A stretch of DNA of 64,000 nt. Source: Paludibacteraceae bacterium (GTDB taxonomy: Bacteria; Bacteroidota; Bacteroidia; Bacteroidales; Paludibacteraceae). Positions 56,736 through 64,000 of this stretch are shown in pieces. The stretch covers positions 62,001 through 126,000 of the forward strand of contig JAFZPM010000009.1 in the NCBI GenBank assembly GCA_017550335.1, in the 5' to 3' direction. Made by a program: the position numbers and the translations under genes. The notes below the pieces were generated by a model. It saw only the letters and a program-made list of their open reading frames with translations. It was not told where the DNA came from and ran no database searches. The stretch's first letter is position 1. Every line of letters starts with the position of its first letter.

Positions 56736-59078
56736 ATGAATGCAAAAGTGATTTTAAAAATGGTTGTGCTTACGGCATCGTTTGTCTTTGCTGGCGCGTC
56801 GGTATATGCTGGCGGGTACGACTTAAATGGAGAAGAGATGGAGAATCGAGTTTCCCCTGCGCCCGATGCGGGGTACACCTACCCGGAGGGCTCTCCGGTC
56901 TTTTACAATGGTAAGCTTTCCGTACAGGGCACCTACATGGTGAACGAGTGTGGCAATCCGATCCAACTGAGGGGCATGAGTTCCCACGGTCTGGCTTGGT
57001 TCCCAAAATGTTACACGGAGGAGTCGTTGACCGCATTGGTGAACGATTGGCACATAGACATTTTCCGCTTGGCCGTCTACACCCATGAGTGGGGCGGCTA
57101 TACCACGGATCAGTGGAAGAGCAAGGAGGATTATAACGCATACATCGACGGGTTGGTGGATATATGCGGAAAGTTGGGTATCTACTGTATCATCGATTGG
57201 CATGTCCTGAAAGAAGGTAGTGAAAACCCGAACAACACGTTGGAGGATGCGATCCCTTTCTGGGACTATATGTCCGCGAAGCACAAGGACGACAAGCATG
57301 TGTTGTACGAGATCTGCAACGAGCCGAACGGCAACCAAGTGACGTGGTCTGTCGTGAAGGAATATGCGGATGCGGTCATTCCTGTGATCCGTGCGAACGA
57401 TCCTGACAAGATCATCATTTGTGGTTCCCCGACATGGAGCCAGGATGTGGACTTGGCGGCACGGAATCCGCTGACGTATGACAATGTGATGTACACGTTG
57501 CATTTCTATTCCGGTGAGCACACTCAGTATTTGCGGGATAAGGCGGATAAGGCGATAAAAAGTGGCTTGGCGATTTTTGTGACGGAGTTCGGCACGACGA
57601 TGGCCAGTGGAAACGGAGGAGTCTACCTCGACGAGTGCAACACATGGATGAAGTGGATGGATGAGCGTAAAATCAGTTGGCTGAACTGGAGCTTCTCCGA
57701 TAAGGAAGAATCATCCGCCGCCTTGTTACCGGATGCGGCTAGGAAAAAAGACTGGAACATGGTCTCCGAGTCCGGGCAATACATTAAGCGGTTATTGAGC
57801 CAGCCGAAGAATTTCGAGCCATGCAATGGTGACACCGTGGAGATCCCTGAGTATGTGGAGAATGTGAATCCGATGGATGCCGTGAAGTATCCGAAGGAAT
57901 CCCCTGTCTATCATAACGGTAAGCTTCATGTGCAGAACGGACATATGGTGAACGAGTGTGGCTTCGATGTCCAGCTGAGGGGACTTAGTTCCGATAATAT
58001 TTCAGCTTACTCGAAGTGTTATAACTCCTCTTCCTTCACATCGTTGCAGAGGGATTGGAACGCCAGTGTGTTCCGCATCTCCGTCCACACGAACGGAGAG
58101 GGTGGTTACTGCGTGTCCGGTTCCGACCAATTGGCTATGTACAACTATAACGATAAGGTGGACGAGTTGGTTCGGTATTGTGGGTTGAAGGGAATCTATT
58201 GTGTGGTGGATTGGCACCTTACCGAGAAGGGAGACCCGAACGACAACCTCAAGGAGGCCACCATATTCTGGCGCCACATGGCGCAGCGGTACAAGAATTT
58301 CGACCATGTGCTTTTCGAGATATGCGACAATGCCAATGGTGTGGAGTGGAGTGCGATAAAGAGCTATGCGGACTCAATGATCGCCCTGATCCGCCAGTTT
58401 GACAAAGAGAAGGTCATCCTGTGCGGTACTCCGTCACAGGATCGTGAGTGGGAGTCTGTCGCGGCGAATCCGTTGAAGGATGACAACGTCATGTACACGA
58501 TGCATTTCGCCGCCGCTTCGGACGGGCAGTCTCTGAGAGAGAAGGCTGGCGCCGCCATCGCCAAGGGCTTGCCGTTGTTCGTCTCCGAGTTCACGCTCTC
58601 TACGGTGAACGGAGGTTCCATCAACACGACGGAGGGGGCGACGTGGATCGAGTGGATGAAGGCGCAAGGCCTCAGTTGGACATACGCCAGCTTTGCGGAT
58701 GGCTCGGAGACGAACTCCGCATTGAACAATGGGGCGTGTGGTTCTAGAAACTGGACTTCGACGTCCGCTTCCGGGGAGTTCATCAAAGAACAGTTGTCTT
58801 CACCGAACGAGTTCCATTCATGTGTCGATGGGGTGGAGGATATCCTTCTCGATAATCAGATGTTGGTGCTCTATCCGAACCCTACGAGGGATGCGTTCAA
58901 TGTTCCTGTGCCGGAGGGAATGCGCTTGACGAAGGTGCAGCTCTTCGACCTCACGGGACGCTTCCTGCTGGAAAGCGCGAAGGAGACAGTGGACATCTCC
59001 GGTTTGGAGAGTGGTGTCTATGGCGTGAAGATCATCTTCACCGATGGGGTGGCCGTGACGCAGGTTGTGAAGGAATAA
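56736..59078 (+). CDS. Tandem GH5 protein: active GH5, degenerate GH5, T9SS type-A signal
   Basis: A 780-residue secreted protein (signal peptide LTASFVFAGASVYA). Domain 1 (about 45-365) is a full GH5 endoglucanase: GMSSHGLAWFP, YCIIDWHVL, the acid/base Glu196 in YEICNEPNG, HFYSG (His256, Tyr258) and the nucleophile Glu284 in FVTEFGTT. Domain 2 (about 385-695) is homologous, but the acid/base position is Asn532 (EICDNANG), Tyr258 becomes Ala592 and the SSH motif becomes SSD; only the nucleophile (Glu618 in VSEF) remains. It is probably inactive, perhaps substrate-binding. The end (VLYPNPTRDAF, FDLTGRFLLESA, GVYGVKIIF) is a T9SS type-A CTD. Confidence 0.9.
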   Translation: MNAKVILKMVVLTASFVFAGASVYAGGYDLNGEEMENRVSPAPDAGYTYPEGSPVFYNGKLSVQGTYMVNECGNPIQLRGMSSHGLAWFPKCYTEESLTALVNDWHIDIFRLAVYTHEWGGYTTDQWKSKEDYNAYIDGLVDICGKLGIYCIIDWHVLKEGSENPNNTLEDAIPFWDYMSAKHKDDKHVLYEICNEPNGNQVTWSVVKEYADAVIPVIRANDPDKIIICGSPTWSQDVDLAARNPLTYDNVMYTLHFYSGEHTQYLRDKADKAIKSGLAIFVTEFGTTMASGNGGVYLDECNTWMKWMDERKISWLNWSFSDKEESSAALLPDAARKKDWNMVSESGQYIKRLLSQPKNFEPCNGDTVEIPEYVENVNPMDAVKYPKESPVYHNGKLHVQNGHMVNECGFDVQLRGLSSDNISAYSKCYNSSSFTSLQRDWNASVFRISVHTNGEGGYCVSGSDQLAMYNYNDKVDELVRYCGLKGIYCVVDWHLTEKGDPNDNLKEATIFWRHMAQRYKNFDHVLFEICDNANGVEWSAIKSYADSMIALIRQFDKEKVILCGTPSQDREWESVAANPLKDDNVMYTMHFAAASDGQSLREKAGAAIAKGLPLFVSEFTLSTVNGGSINTTEGATWIEWMKAQGLSWTYASFADGSETNSALNNGACGSRNWTSTSASGEFIKEQLSSPNEFHSCVDGVEDILLDNQMLVLYPNPTRDAFNVPVPEGMRLTKVQLFDLTGRFLLESAKETVDISGLESGVYGVKIIFTDGVAVTQVVKE

Positions 59079-59107
59079 CACGTGTAGTATAAAAACGATA
59101 AGCTTTT

Positions 59108-59150
59108 AGAAGATTGCTGCGGGGCCTGTCCTGCGGCAATCTTCTTTTTT
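59108..59150 (+). terminator. Terminator after the tandem GH5 gene
   Basis: AGAAGATTGC with GCAATCTTCT, followed by TTTTTT. Confidence 0.85.
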
Positions 59151-59245
59151 GTGGGTTCCCACCTTGATGTTCCTTCGGACGCACATTTGGCAGGGCATAG
59201 GCCCCTGTGTTAAGTCAAGTGTTTTTTTTGTGAAAAAAACTTTTA

Positions 59246-59253
59246 TATATTTG
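59246..59253 (+). promoter_or_regulatory. -7 box of the single GH5 gene
   Basis: TATATTTG followed by CGCCCGAATGATCG, near-identical to the region at 56641. The leader is about 100 bases. Confidence 0.6.
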
Positions 59254-59356
59254 CGCCCGAATGATCGCATGTCGGGTGTGTTTCTATTTTTGGAGCAACG
59301 ACAAGTTGAACACTATTGTTTTATTAATGAGTTTTTTATTTTAAAGTGTAAGTGTT

Positions 59357-60715
59357 ATGAATGCAAGAACGTTTACTAAGATGATTGTGCTTACGGCAAT
59401 GTTTTTCTTTGCCGACACGTTTGCTTTCGCGGGCGGGTATGATCAAAATGAAGGAGCGATGGGGAATCAGGTATCCTCTGCGCCGGGGTCGGCCCGCACC
59501 TATCCGGCAGGTTCTCCGGTTTATCTCAATGGCAAGCTCTCCGTGCAGGGCACCCAGATGGTGAACGAGTGCGGAAAGCCCGTACAACTGAAGGGAATGA
59601 GTTCCCATGGCTTGGCTTGGTTCCCCCAATGCTATACGGAGGAGTCGTTGACCACATTGGTGAACGATTGGCACATAGACATATTCCGTTTGGCTATCTA
59701 TACGCATCAAAAAGGAGGGTATTGCAAGACGGACACTACACAGTGGAAGAGCAAAGAAGATTATAACGTATACATCGATAGTCTGGTGGATATCTGCGGA
59801 AAGCTGGGCATATACTGCATCATCGACTGGCATGTCCTGCAGGAAGGAAGCGGAAACCCGAACATCACGTTGGATGACGCGATACCTTTTTGGGATTATA
59901 TGTCAGCGAAGCACAAGGACGACAAACACGTCTTGTATGAGATATGCAATGAGCCGAACGGATTCATGGTGAGGTGGTCCCATGTGAAGGAGTATGCGGA
60001 TAAGGTGATTCCTGTGATCCGTGCGAATGACCCGGATAAGATCGTCATCTGTGGCACCCCGACATGGAGTCAGGATGTGGACTTGGCGTCTCAGGATCCG
60101 TTGTCGTATGACAATTTGATGTATGCGCTCCATTTCTACTCTGGAGATCACTCCCAATCTTTGCGGGATAAGGCGGATAAGGCGATCAACAATGGTTTGG
60201 CGATTTTCGTGTCGGAGTTCGGTACGACGAAGGCTTCCGGAACCGGGGGTGTCTTCATTAACGAGTGCAATACGTGGATGGAGTGGATGAATGAGCGTAA
60301 AATCAGTTGGGTGAATTGGAGCTTCTCTGATAAGGAAGAATCCTCCGCCGCTTTGCAGCCAGATGCATCCAAAAGCAAAAATTGGAACATGGTTTCCGAG
60401 TCCGGTCAATACATCAAGCAGTTGTTGACCCAGCCGAGGAACTTCGAGACTTGTGATGGAATCAATGGCGTGGAAAATAATCCTCTTGAAAAGCAAATCG
60501 TCACCCTCTATCCGAACCCTACGAAGGACGAGTTCAGTGTCTCTGTGCCAGAGGGTATGCGTTTGACGAAGGTGCAGCTCTTCGACCTCACGGGACGCTT
60601 CCTGCAGGAAAGTGCGAAGGAGACGGTGGACATCTCCGGTTTGGAGAGTGGTGTCTACGGCGTGAAGGTCATCTTCTCTGACGGAGTGGCCGTGACGCAG
60701 GTCGTGAAGGAGTAA
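59357..60715 (+). CDS. Secreted GH5 endoglucanase with T9SS type-A signal
   Basis: A 452-residue paralogue of domain 1 of the preceding gene: signal peptide (MFFFADTFAFA), GMSSHGLAWFP, YCIIDWHVL, the acid/base Glu in YEICNEPNGF, HFYSGDHSQ and the nucleophile in FVSEFGTTKASG. The T9SS CTD (VTLYPNPTKDEF, GVYGVKVIFSDGVAVTQVVKE) is almost identical to that of its neighbour, as are the start region and upstream -7 box, so the pair arose by recent duplication. It lacks the degenerate second GH5. Likely acts on cellulose or mixed beta-glucan outside the cell. Confidence 0.92.
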   Translation: MNARTFTKMIVLTAMFFFADTFAFAGGYDQNEGAMGNQVSSAPGSARTYPAGSPVYLNGKLSVQGTQMVNECGKPVQLKGMSSHGLAWFPQCYTEESLTTLVNDWHIDIFRLAIYTHQKGGYCKTDTTQWKSKEDYNVYIDSLVDICGKLGIYCIIDWHVLQEGSGNPNITLDDAIPFWDYMSAKHKDDKHVLYEICNEPNGFMVRWSHVKEYADKVIPVIRANDPDKIVICGTPTWSQDVDLASQDPLSYDNLMYALHFYSGDHSQSLRDKADKAINNGLAIFVSEFGTTKASGTGGVFINECNTWMEWMNERKISWVNWSFSDKEESSAALQPDASKSKNWNMVSESGQYIKQLLTQPRNFETCDGINGVENNPLEKQIVTLYPNPTKDEFSVSVPEGMRLTKVQLFDLTGRFLQESAKETVDISGLESGVYGVKVIFSDGVAVTQVVKE

Positions 60716-60737
60716 CAGGTATTGACGAGATGAGAGG

Positions 60738-60772
60738 AGGCGGGTCTGTCCAAGTGGTAGACCCGCCTTTTC
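60738..60772 (+). terminator. Terminator after the single GH5 gene
   Basis: A perfect ten-base-pair stem AGGCGGGTCT/AGACCCGCCT followed by TTTT. Confidence 0.85.
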
Positions 60773-60859
60773 CCCTTATAGGGCTCTGGAATTGATCCCT
60801 TGCCCATGGCGGTTCCATCCGGGAAGGAGTGTGAAGATTGTGCCTGCCGTGGTTTAAAG

Positions 60860-60978
60860 TGGTAAATTGTAAATGCTTAAATAGTAAATCGCAGATACTT
60901 AGACAGTAAATCGTAAACATTTAAATAGTAAATCACAAATACTTAGATAGTAAATTGTAAATATTTAAATAGTAAATA
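60860..60978. repeat. 22-bp tandem repeat, locus D: five units plus a partial
   Basis: Units start at 60860, 60882, 60904, 60926 and 60948, each TAGTAAAT... ending TTAAA or TTAGA, with nine more bases of a sixth. Exactly 22 bases per unit, about two helical turns. The rest of 60716-61088 holds only the terminator and the next promoter. Confidence 0.9.
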
Positions 60979-61035
60979 CTTGTAGGTTCTTTGTACGGCA
61001 AATGAATTTTCCGTGACTTCTTGCCTCCAATCATT

Positions 61036-61065
61036 TTTGTTTAATTGAAAAAAAAATTATTTTTG
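61036..61065 (+). promoter_or_regulatory. Promoter of the small secreted protein
   Basis: TTTG (61036-61039), 18 bases, TATTTTTG (61058-61065). It sets the start codon at 61089. Confidence 0.65.
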
Positions 61066-61088
61066 TGCGATTTTTCATTTTGACATCT

Positions 61089-61553
61089 ATGAAGTGTAGA
61101 ATTTTTAAACAGTTCGTGTGCGTTTCGGTAATGGCTGTATGCTGTGCCTCCCCGGCTCTTAGCAAGTCGAAGTCAGTCCCTTTCTCCTACGAAGAGAGCA
61201 GTAACTCGAATACGATGGAACCGGCGAATGGCATCATCATGAATCCCCTCATCGCCGATTTGGAGATGATCGGGAACGAGAAGGTGACGTACAAGGAGAC
61301 GTTCAGTGTCAACATGGATGGGGATGCGAAAGAGAAGATACAGAGATACAAGGATATAGCTTTGGCCCATGCGGAGAAAGAGTATAAAGCCGACGTCATG
61401 ATAGGTGTGCGTTATGAAGTACATGCCTCCGAGACGGAGATCGAAGTGGTCGTGACCGGCTATCCGGCGTACTACAAGAATTTCCGTAACGCCACGAAGA
61501 AAGATCGTTGGATGTTGAAATTATATAGAGGACAACAGGGCTTGGAACCGTGA
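61089..61553 (+). CDS. Secreted protein of unknown function
   Basis: About 154 residues. Signal peptide FVCVSVMAVCCASPALS. The mature part has NPLIADLEMIGNEKVTYKETF, AHAEKEYKADVMIGVRYEV and VVVTGYPAYYKNFRNA. This pattern recurs in a Bacteroidota-specific family of unknown role. I start at 61089 because the promoter's -7 box ends at 61065, where the longer frame would begin (GTG). The outer-membrane barrel gene follows 64 bases later and may be co-transcribed. Confidence 0.7.
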   Translation: MKCRIFKQFVCVSVMAVCCASPALSKSKSVPFSYEESSNSNTMEPANGIIMNPLIADLEMIGNEKVTYKETFSVNMDGDAKEKIQRYKDIALAHAEKEYKADVMIGVRYEVHASETEIEVVVTGYPAYYKNFRNATKKDRWMLKLYRGQQGLEP

Positions 61554-61617
61554 TGGGTTTTTGCCGTATAGACAACCATGAGATACACTTTAGTCTAATA
61601 TTAAATCAAAAAAATAG

Positions 61618-62511
61618 ATGAAGAAACAAATTATTTCGTTGTTGACGCTGATGGTGGCATTCGCGTCGGCATCTTTTGCAGAGGACGAATTGTCGGTACC
61701 AGTATCACCGGTGGAGTATGACAGTGTGGCAGCCGTAGTGGATTCTGTGGCAGCCATAGCGGATTCAGCGGTCACCACGACGAATTTAGCGGCCGCGAAG
61801 TTGGAGTCGTTGCCTGAGGAGGTGACGGATTCCGTCGCTGCGGACACGGCAGATCCGTATGTTCCATACAGTGAAGGACTTCTCTTCCGTCCTGAGGTGG
61901 GCGGTGGCAAGATGGTCTACAGTAACCGTGTGGAATCTAAGTTGAATTTCGACATCACCGCGGGTTTGAATGCGGCCTACCAGTTCAATGCTAATCTTTC
62001 CGTGGGATGGGGTGTCTCCTTCTACTATTGCAGCATGAAGATCGATGGATTCGACGAGTTGTTGGCATGGAATCCTACGTTGAAGGACGAATATGAGGAG
62101 CAAGTCTATAGGCTTCCGGTCTACGTCTCCGCACGTTGGAAATTCCTTCCGCGCAAGGTCACTCCGTTCTTGGACGGAAGGTTCGGTTATGCGGTTGGAT
62201 TGAACACTTACAGCTTCAAGGTGGATCAGAGCGATCCGGGCGTCACGACGGAGAACCATGGTCTCTTCTTGGAGTTCGGCGCAGGTCTGCACTACAAATC
62301 CTTCTCTGTGGCTTTGGTGCTTGACAGATTGGCTTGTAAGGATTCCAACCCTGAGTACCGTGAGTTGGCAGGATGGAAGGGCATCAACAGCAATTACCAT
62401 GATGTCTATCTCGGGCTGAAGCTCGGTTTCGACGTCACGTTCAAAAACGTCGACAAGGAAGAAGAGGTGGAAGAGGAGAATGTGTTTGACTCTTCCTCGA
62501 AGAAGCAATGA
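61618..62511 (+). CDS. Outer-membrane beta-barrel protein
   Basis: A 297-residue protein with a signal peptide (LLTLMVAFASASFA). After it comes a short repeat-like linker (DSVAAVVDSVAAIADSA, again DSVAADTAD), then an eight-stranded-barrel-like region with alternating hydrophobic residues (FDITAGLNAAYQFNANLSVGWGVSFYY, LPVYVSARWKF, FLDGRFGYAVGL, LFLEFGAGLHY, VYLGLKLGFDV). It ends in an acidic stretch (KEEEVEEEN). It resembles small Bacteroidota OmpX/PorT-like barrels. Function is unknown. Confidence 0.75.
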   Translation: MKKQIISLLTLMVAFASASFAEDELSVPVSPVEYDSVAAVVDSVAAIADSAVTTTNLAAAKLESLPEEVTDSVAADTADPYVPYSEGLLFRPEVGGGKMVYSNRVESKLNFDITAGLNAAYQFNANLSVGWGVSFYYCSMKIDGFDELLAWNPTLKDEYEEQVYRLPVYVSARWKFLPRKVTPFLDGRFGYAVGLNTYSFKVDQSDPGVTTENHGLFLEFGAGLHYKSFSVALVLDRLACKDSNPEYRELAGWKGINSNYHDVYLGLKLGFDVTFKNVDKEEEVEEENVFDSSSKKQ

Positions 62512-62550
62512 GTCCGGGGACCGTCCCCGAATCATAATATCCATTGAGAC

Positions 62551-62582
62551 ACAAGGAGGGAACAGTGCCGTTTCCTCCTTGT
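62551..62582 (+). terminator. Possible terminator after the barrel gene
   Basis: ACAAGGAGG with CCTCCTTGT; the T-run after it is weak (CGCTCTTTT). Confidence 0.45.
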
Positions 62583-62694
62583 TCGCTCTTTTGGGACCAT
62601 ATGTCGCGCAACCTTTTCCCCCGTGTTCCCGACGGAACGGACATGGATGTTGAAACGGTGGATAACCCGTGGAAAAATCCTTTTTTGAAAAGTG

Positions 62695-62725
62695 TTGTAT
62701 AAACCAAATATTGTAGTATATTTGT
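62695..62725 (+). promoter_or_regulatory. Promoter of the GH94 gene
   Basis: TTG (62695-62697), a 20-base spacer, and TATATTTG (62718-62725), 57 bases before the start. Confidence 0.65.
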
Positions 62726-62782
62726 ACGATGTATGTAGATACTCCTTTTGAGAAAAGTAAATTTTAAATAAAAAGAAAGAAT

Positions 62783-64000
62783 ATGAATTTTGGACATTTT
62801 GACGATGCGAACCGTGAGTTTGTCATCACCAATCCCGCGACTCCATTCCCATGGATCAACTATTTGGGAAACGAAGATTTCTTCGGTTTGATTTCGAATA
62901 CTGCGGGTGGTTATAGTTTCTACAAGGACGCTAAGTTCCGCCGTATTACCCGTTACCGTTACAACGGTGTGCCTATGGACAATGGCGGACGTTATTTCTA
63001 TATCAACGATAATGGCACTGTATGGAATCCGGGATGGAAACCATGCAAGACTCCGCTCGACGCTTACGAGTGTCGCCATGGTTTGAACTACACCCGCATC
63101 ACGGGCGCCAAGAACGGCATCGAGGCTTCAGTCCTCTTCTTCGTTCCTTTGAAGACCTGGGCGGAGGTGCAGAAAGTTACTTTGAAGAACACCACTACTT
63201 ATACCAAGAAGATCAAGCTCTTCTCTTTCGCTGAATGGTGTCTCTGGAACGCCGCTACCGACATGGAGAATTTCCAACGTAACTGGTCTACCGGTGAGGT
63301 TGAGATCGATGGTAGCGTGATCTATCACAAAACAGAATACAAGGAGCGTCGCGACCACTACGCATACTATGCGTTGACCAACGCTAAGATCGATGGTTAC
63401 GACACGGACCGTGAGTCTTTCATCGGACTCTATAACGAATTCGCTGATCCTCAGTGCGTAATGGCTGGCAAGCCAGGCAACTCGCTCGCACACGGATGGT
63501 CTCCGATCGCTTCCCACTACGTGGAGGTTGAGTTGAAGCCAGGAGAGAGCAAAGATTACATCTTCGTCCTCGGCTATGTGGAGAACGCTCGTGAGGAGAA
63601 ATTCTCCCAGGAGGATATCGCCCGTAAGAAGAATGGCACACTCATCTCTTCTCAGGATTCAGACGTTACTTTGGTGAACAAGAAGAAGGCTCTCGCCACC
63701 ATCAACCGTTTCGCGACTGTTGAGGCTGTGGATGCCGCTTTCGCTGAGTTGGCGACTATGTGGGATGAGCTTCTCGATAAATATGTAGTGAAGTCTGACG
63801 ACGACAAGCTGAATCGTATGGTGAACATCTGGAGCCAATACCAGTGTATGATCACCTTCAACTTCTCCCGTTCGGCATCTTTCTTCGAGAGTGGTATCGG
63901 ACGTGGTATGGGATTCCGCGATTCCAACCAAGACTTGGTCGGCTTCGTGCACCAGATTCCTTCCCGTGCCCGTCAACGTATCATAGACATCGCCTCCACG
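62783..64000 (+). CDS. Cellobiose phosphorylase, GH94 (3' truncated by window)
   Basis: The frame opens at ATG 62783 and stays open to base 64000, giving 406 residues of an expected about 800. The opening [20 protein letters not shown] and [22 protein letters not shown], then [20 protein letters not shown] and [11 protein letters not shown] near the edge match GH94 cellobiose phosphorylase. [12 protein letters not shown] near residue 385 contains the Arg and Asp that contact glucose in subsite -1 in characterised enzymes. The catalytic Asp lies beyond the window. It splits cellobiose with phosphate into glucose-1-phosphate and glucose in the cytoplasm, which fits the neighbouring secreted GH5 enzymes. 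Confidence 0.92.
   Translation, partial: MNFGHFDDANREFVITNPATPFPWINYLGNEDFFGLISNTAGGYSFYKDAKFRRITRYRYNGVPMDNGGRYFYINDNGTVWNPGWKPCKTPLDAYECRHGLNYTRITGAKNGIEASVLFFVPLKTWAEVQKVTLKNTTTYTKKIKLFSFAEWCLWNAATDMENFQRNWSTGEVEIDGSVIYHKTEYKERRDHYAYYALTNAKIDGYDTDRESFIGLYNEFADPQCVMAGKPGNSLAHGWSPIASHYVEVELKPGESKDYIFVLGYVENAREEKFSQEDIARKKNGTLISSQDSDVTLVNKKKALATINRFATVEAVDAAFAELATMWDELLDKYVVKSDDDKLNRMVNIWSQYQCMITFNFSRSASFFESGIGRGMGFRDSNQDLVGFVHQIPSRARQRIIDIAST

Noticed and set aside
60860..60978. CRISPR array
   Set aside because: The 22-bp units are directly joined with no spacers, and there are no cas genes in the window.

Overview
The window is a 64-kb piece of a Bacteroidota chromosome, most likely order Bacteroidales (Prevotella/Bacteroides-like, gut or rumen type). 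The order is supported by repeated TTTG / TAnnTTTG promoters of the Bacteroidetes sigma factor, by type IX secretion (T9SS) C-terminal signals, by gldE-gldD-gldG and a PorE-like gene, and by the forms of GyrB, single-chain PurL and KdsD. I cannot name the species from sequence alone. Most genes are conserved chromosomal genes of moderate GC, interrupted by several A+T-rich accessory patches.

Layout. 0-4 kb: end of a ThrA-type aspartokinase/homoserine dehydrogenase, gyrB, kdsD and a TSCPD protein. 3.9-5.9 kb: a small patch that looks like a worn polymorphic-toxin/immunity locus (Imm40-like gene, two related secreted proteins, and a frameshifted Rhs-type C-terminal remnant). 6-18 kb: purL, a CDF metal exporter, a polyvalent-type kinase gene broken by one in-frame stop, TauE/SafE and YitT membrane proteins, an iron-containing alcohol dehydrogenase, xseAB, rpsT, tRNA-Glu, a DUF1848 protein and an orphan HigA-type regulator. 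18.7-22.1 kb: an A+T-rich island with a lipoprotein, a SIR2-domain protein, a small membrane protein, a structured non-coding RNA with its own promoter and terminator, and two winged-helix remnants. 22-29 kb: a PNPOx-like flavoprotein, serB, gldG-gldD-gldE, and a DUF4143 ATPase whose promoter is preceded by 33-bp tandem repeats. 29.4-31.4 kb: a lipoprotein gene between two 96-bp direct repeats. 31.4-46.9 kb: an unlisted 50-residue basic ORF coupled to a PorE-like gene, thiL, a DUF4139 protein, an MTA/SAH-type deaminase, azlCD, a GH5 glycanase, class II aldolase, ssb, dnaN, a DnaQ-like exonuclease, a tRNA1(Val) methyltransferase and mutY. 47-64 kb: a YD-repeat secreted protein, a 2332-residue adhesin with a T9SS type-B signal, a tail-fibre-like secreted protein, two duplicated GH5 proteins with T9SS type-A signals, a small secreted protein, an outer-membrane barrel and the start of a GH94 cellobiose phosphorylase.

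How it fits together. The three GH5 proteins carry signal peptides, and the two duplicated ones end in clear T9SS sorting domains. The gld genes and the PorE homologue supply parts of that export apparatus. The GH94 enzyme would phosphorolyse the resulting cellobiose in the cytoplasm, so the right end reads as a beta-glucan (cellulose/cellooligosaccharide) utilisation neighbourhood.

The most interesting signals are: the SIR2/membrane-protein/lipoprotein operon directly behind a structured RNA on the same strand; a tandem GH5 protein whose second domain has lost catalytic residues; the coupled 50-residue basic ORF behind the PorE-like gene; and several unnamed repeat families (22-bp tandem repeats at four loci, 33-bp repeats abutting a promoter, perfect palindromes, and 96-bp direct repeats around a cassette).
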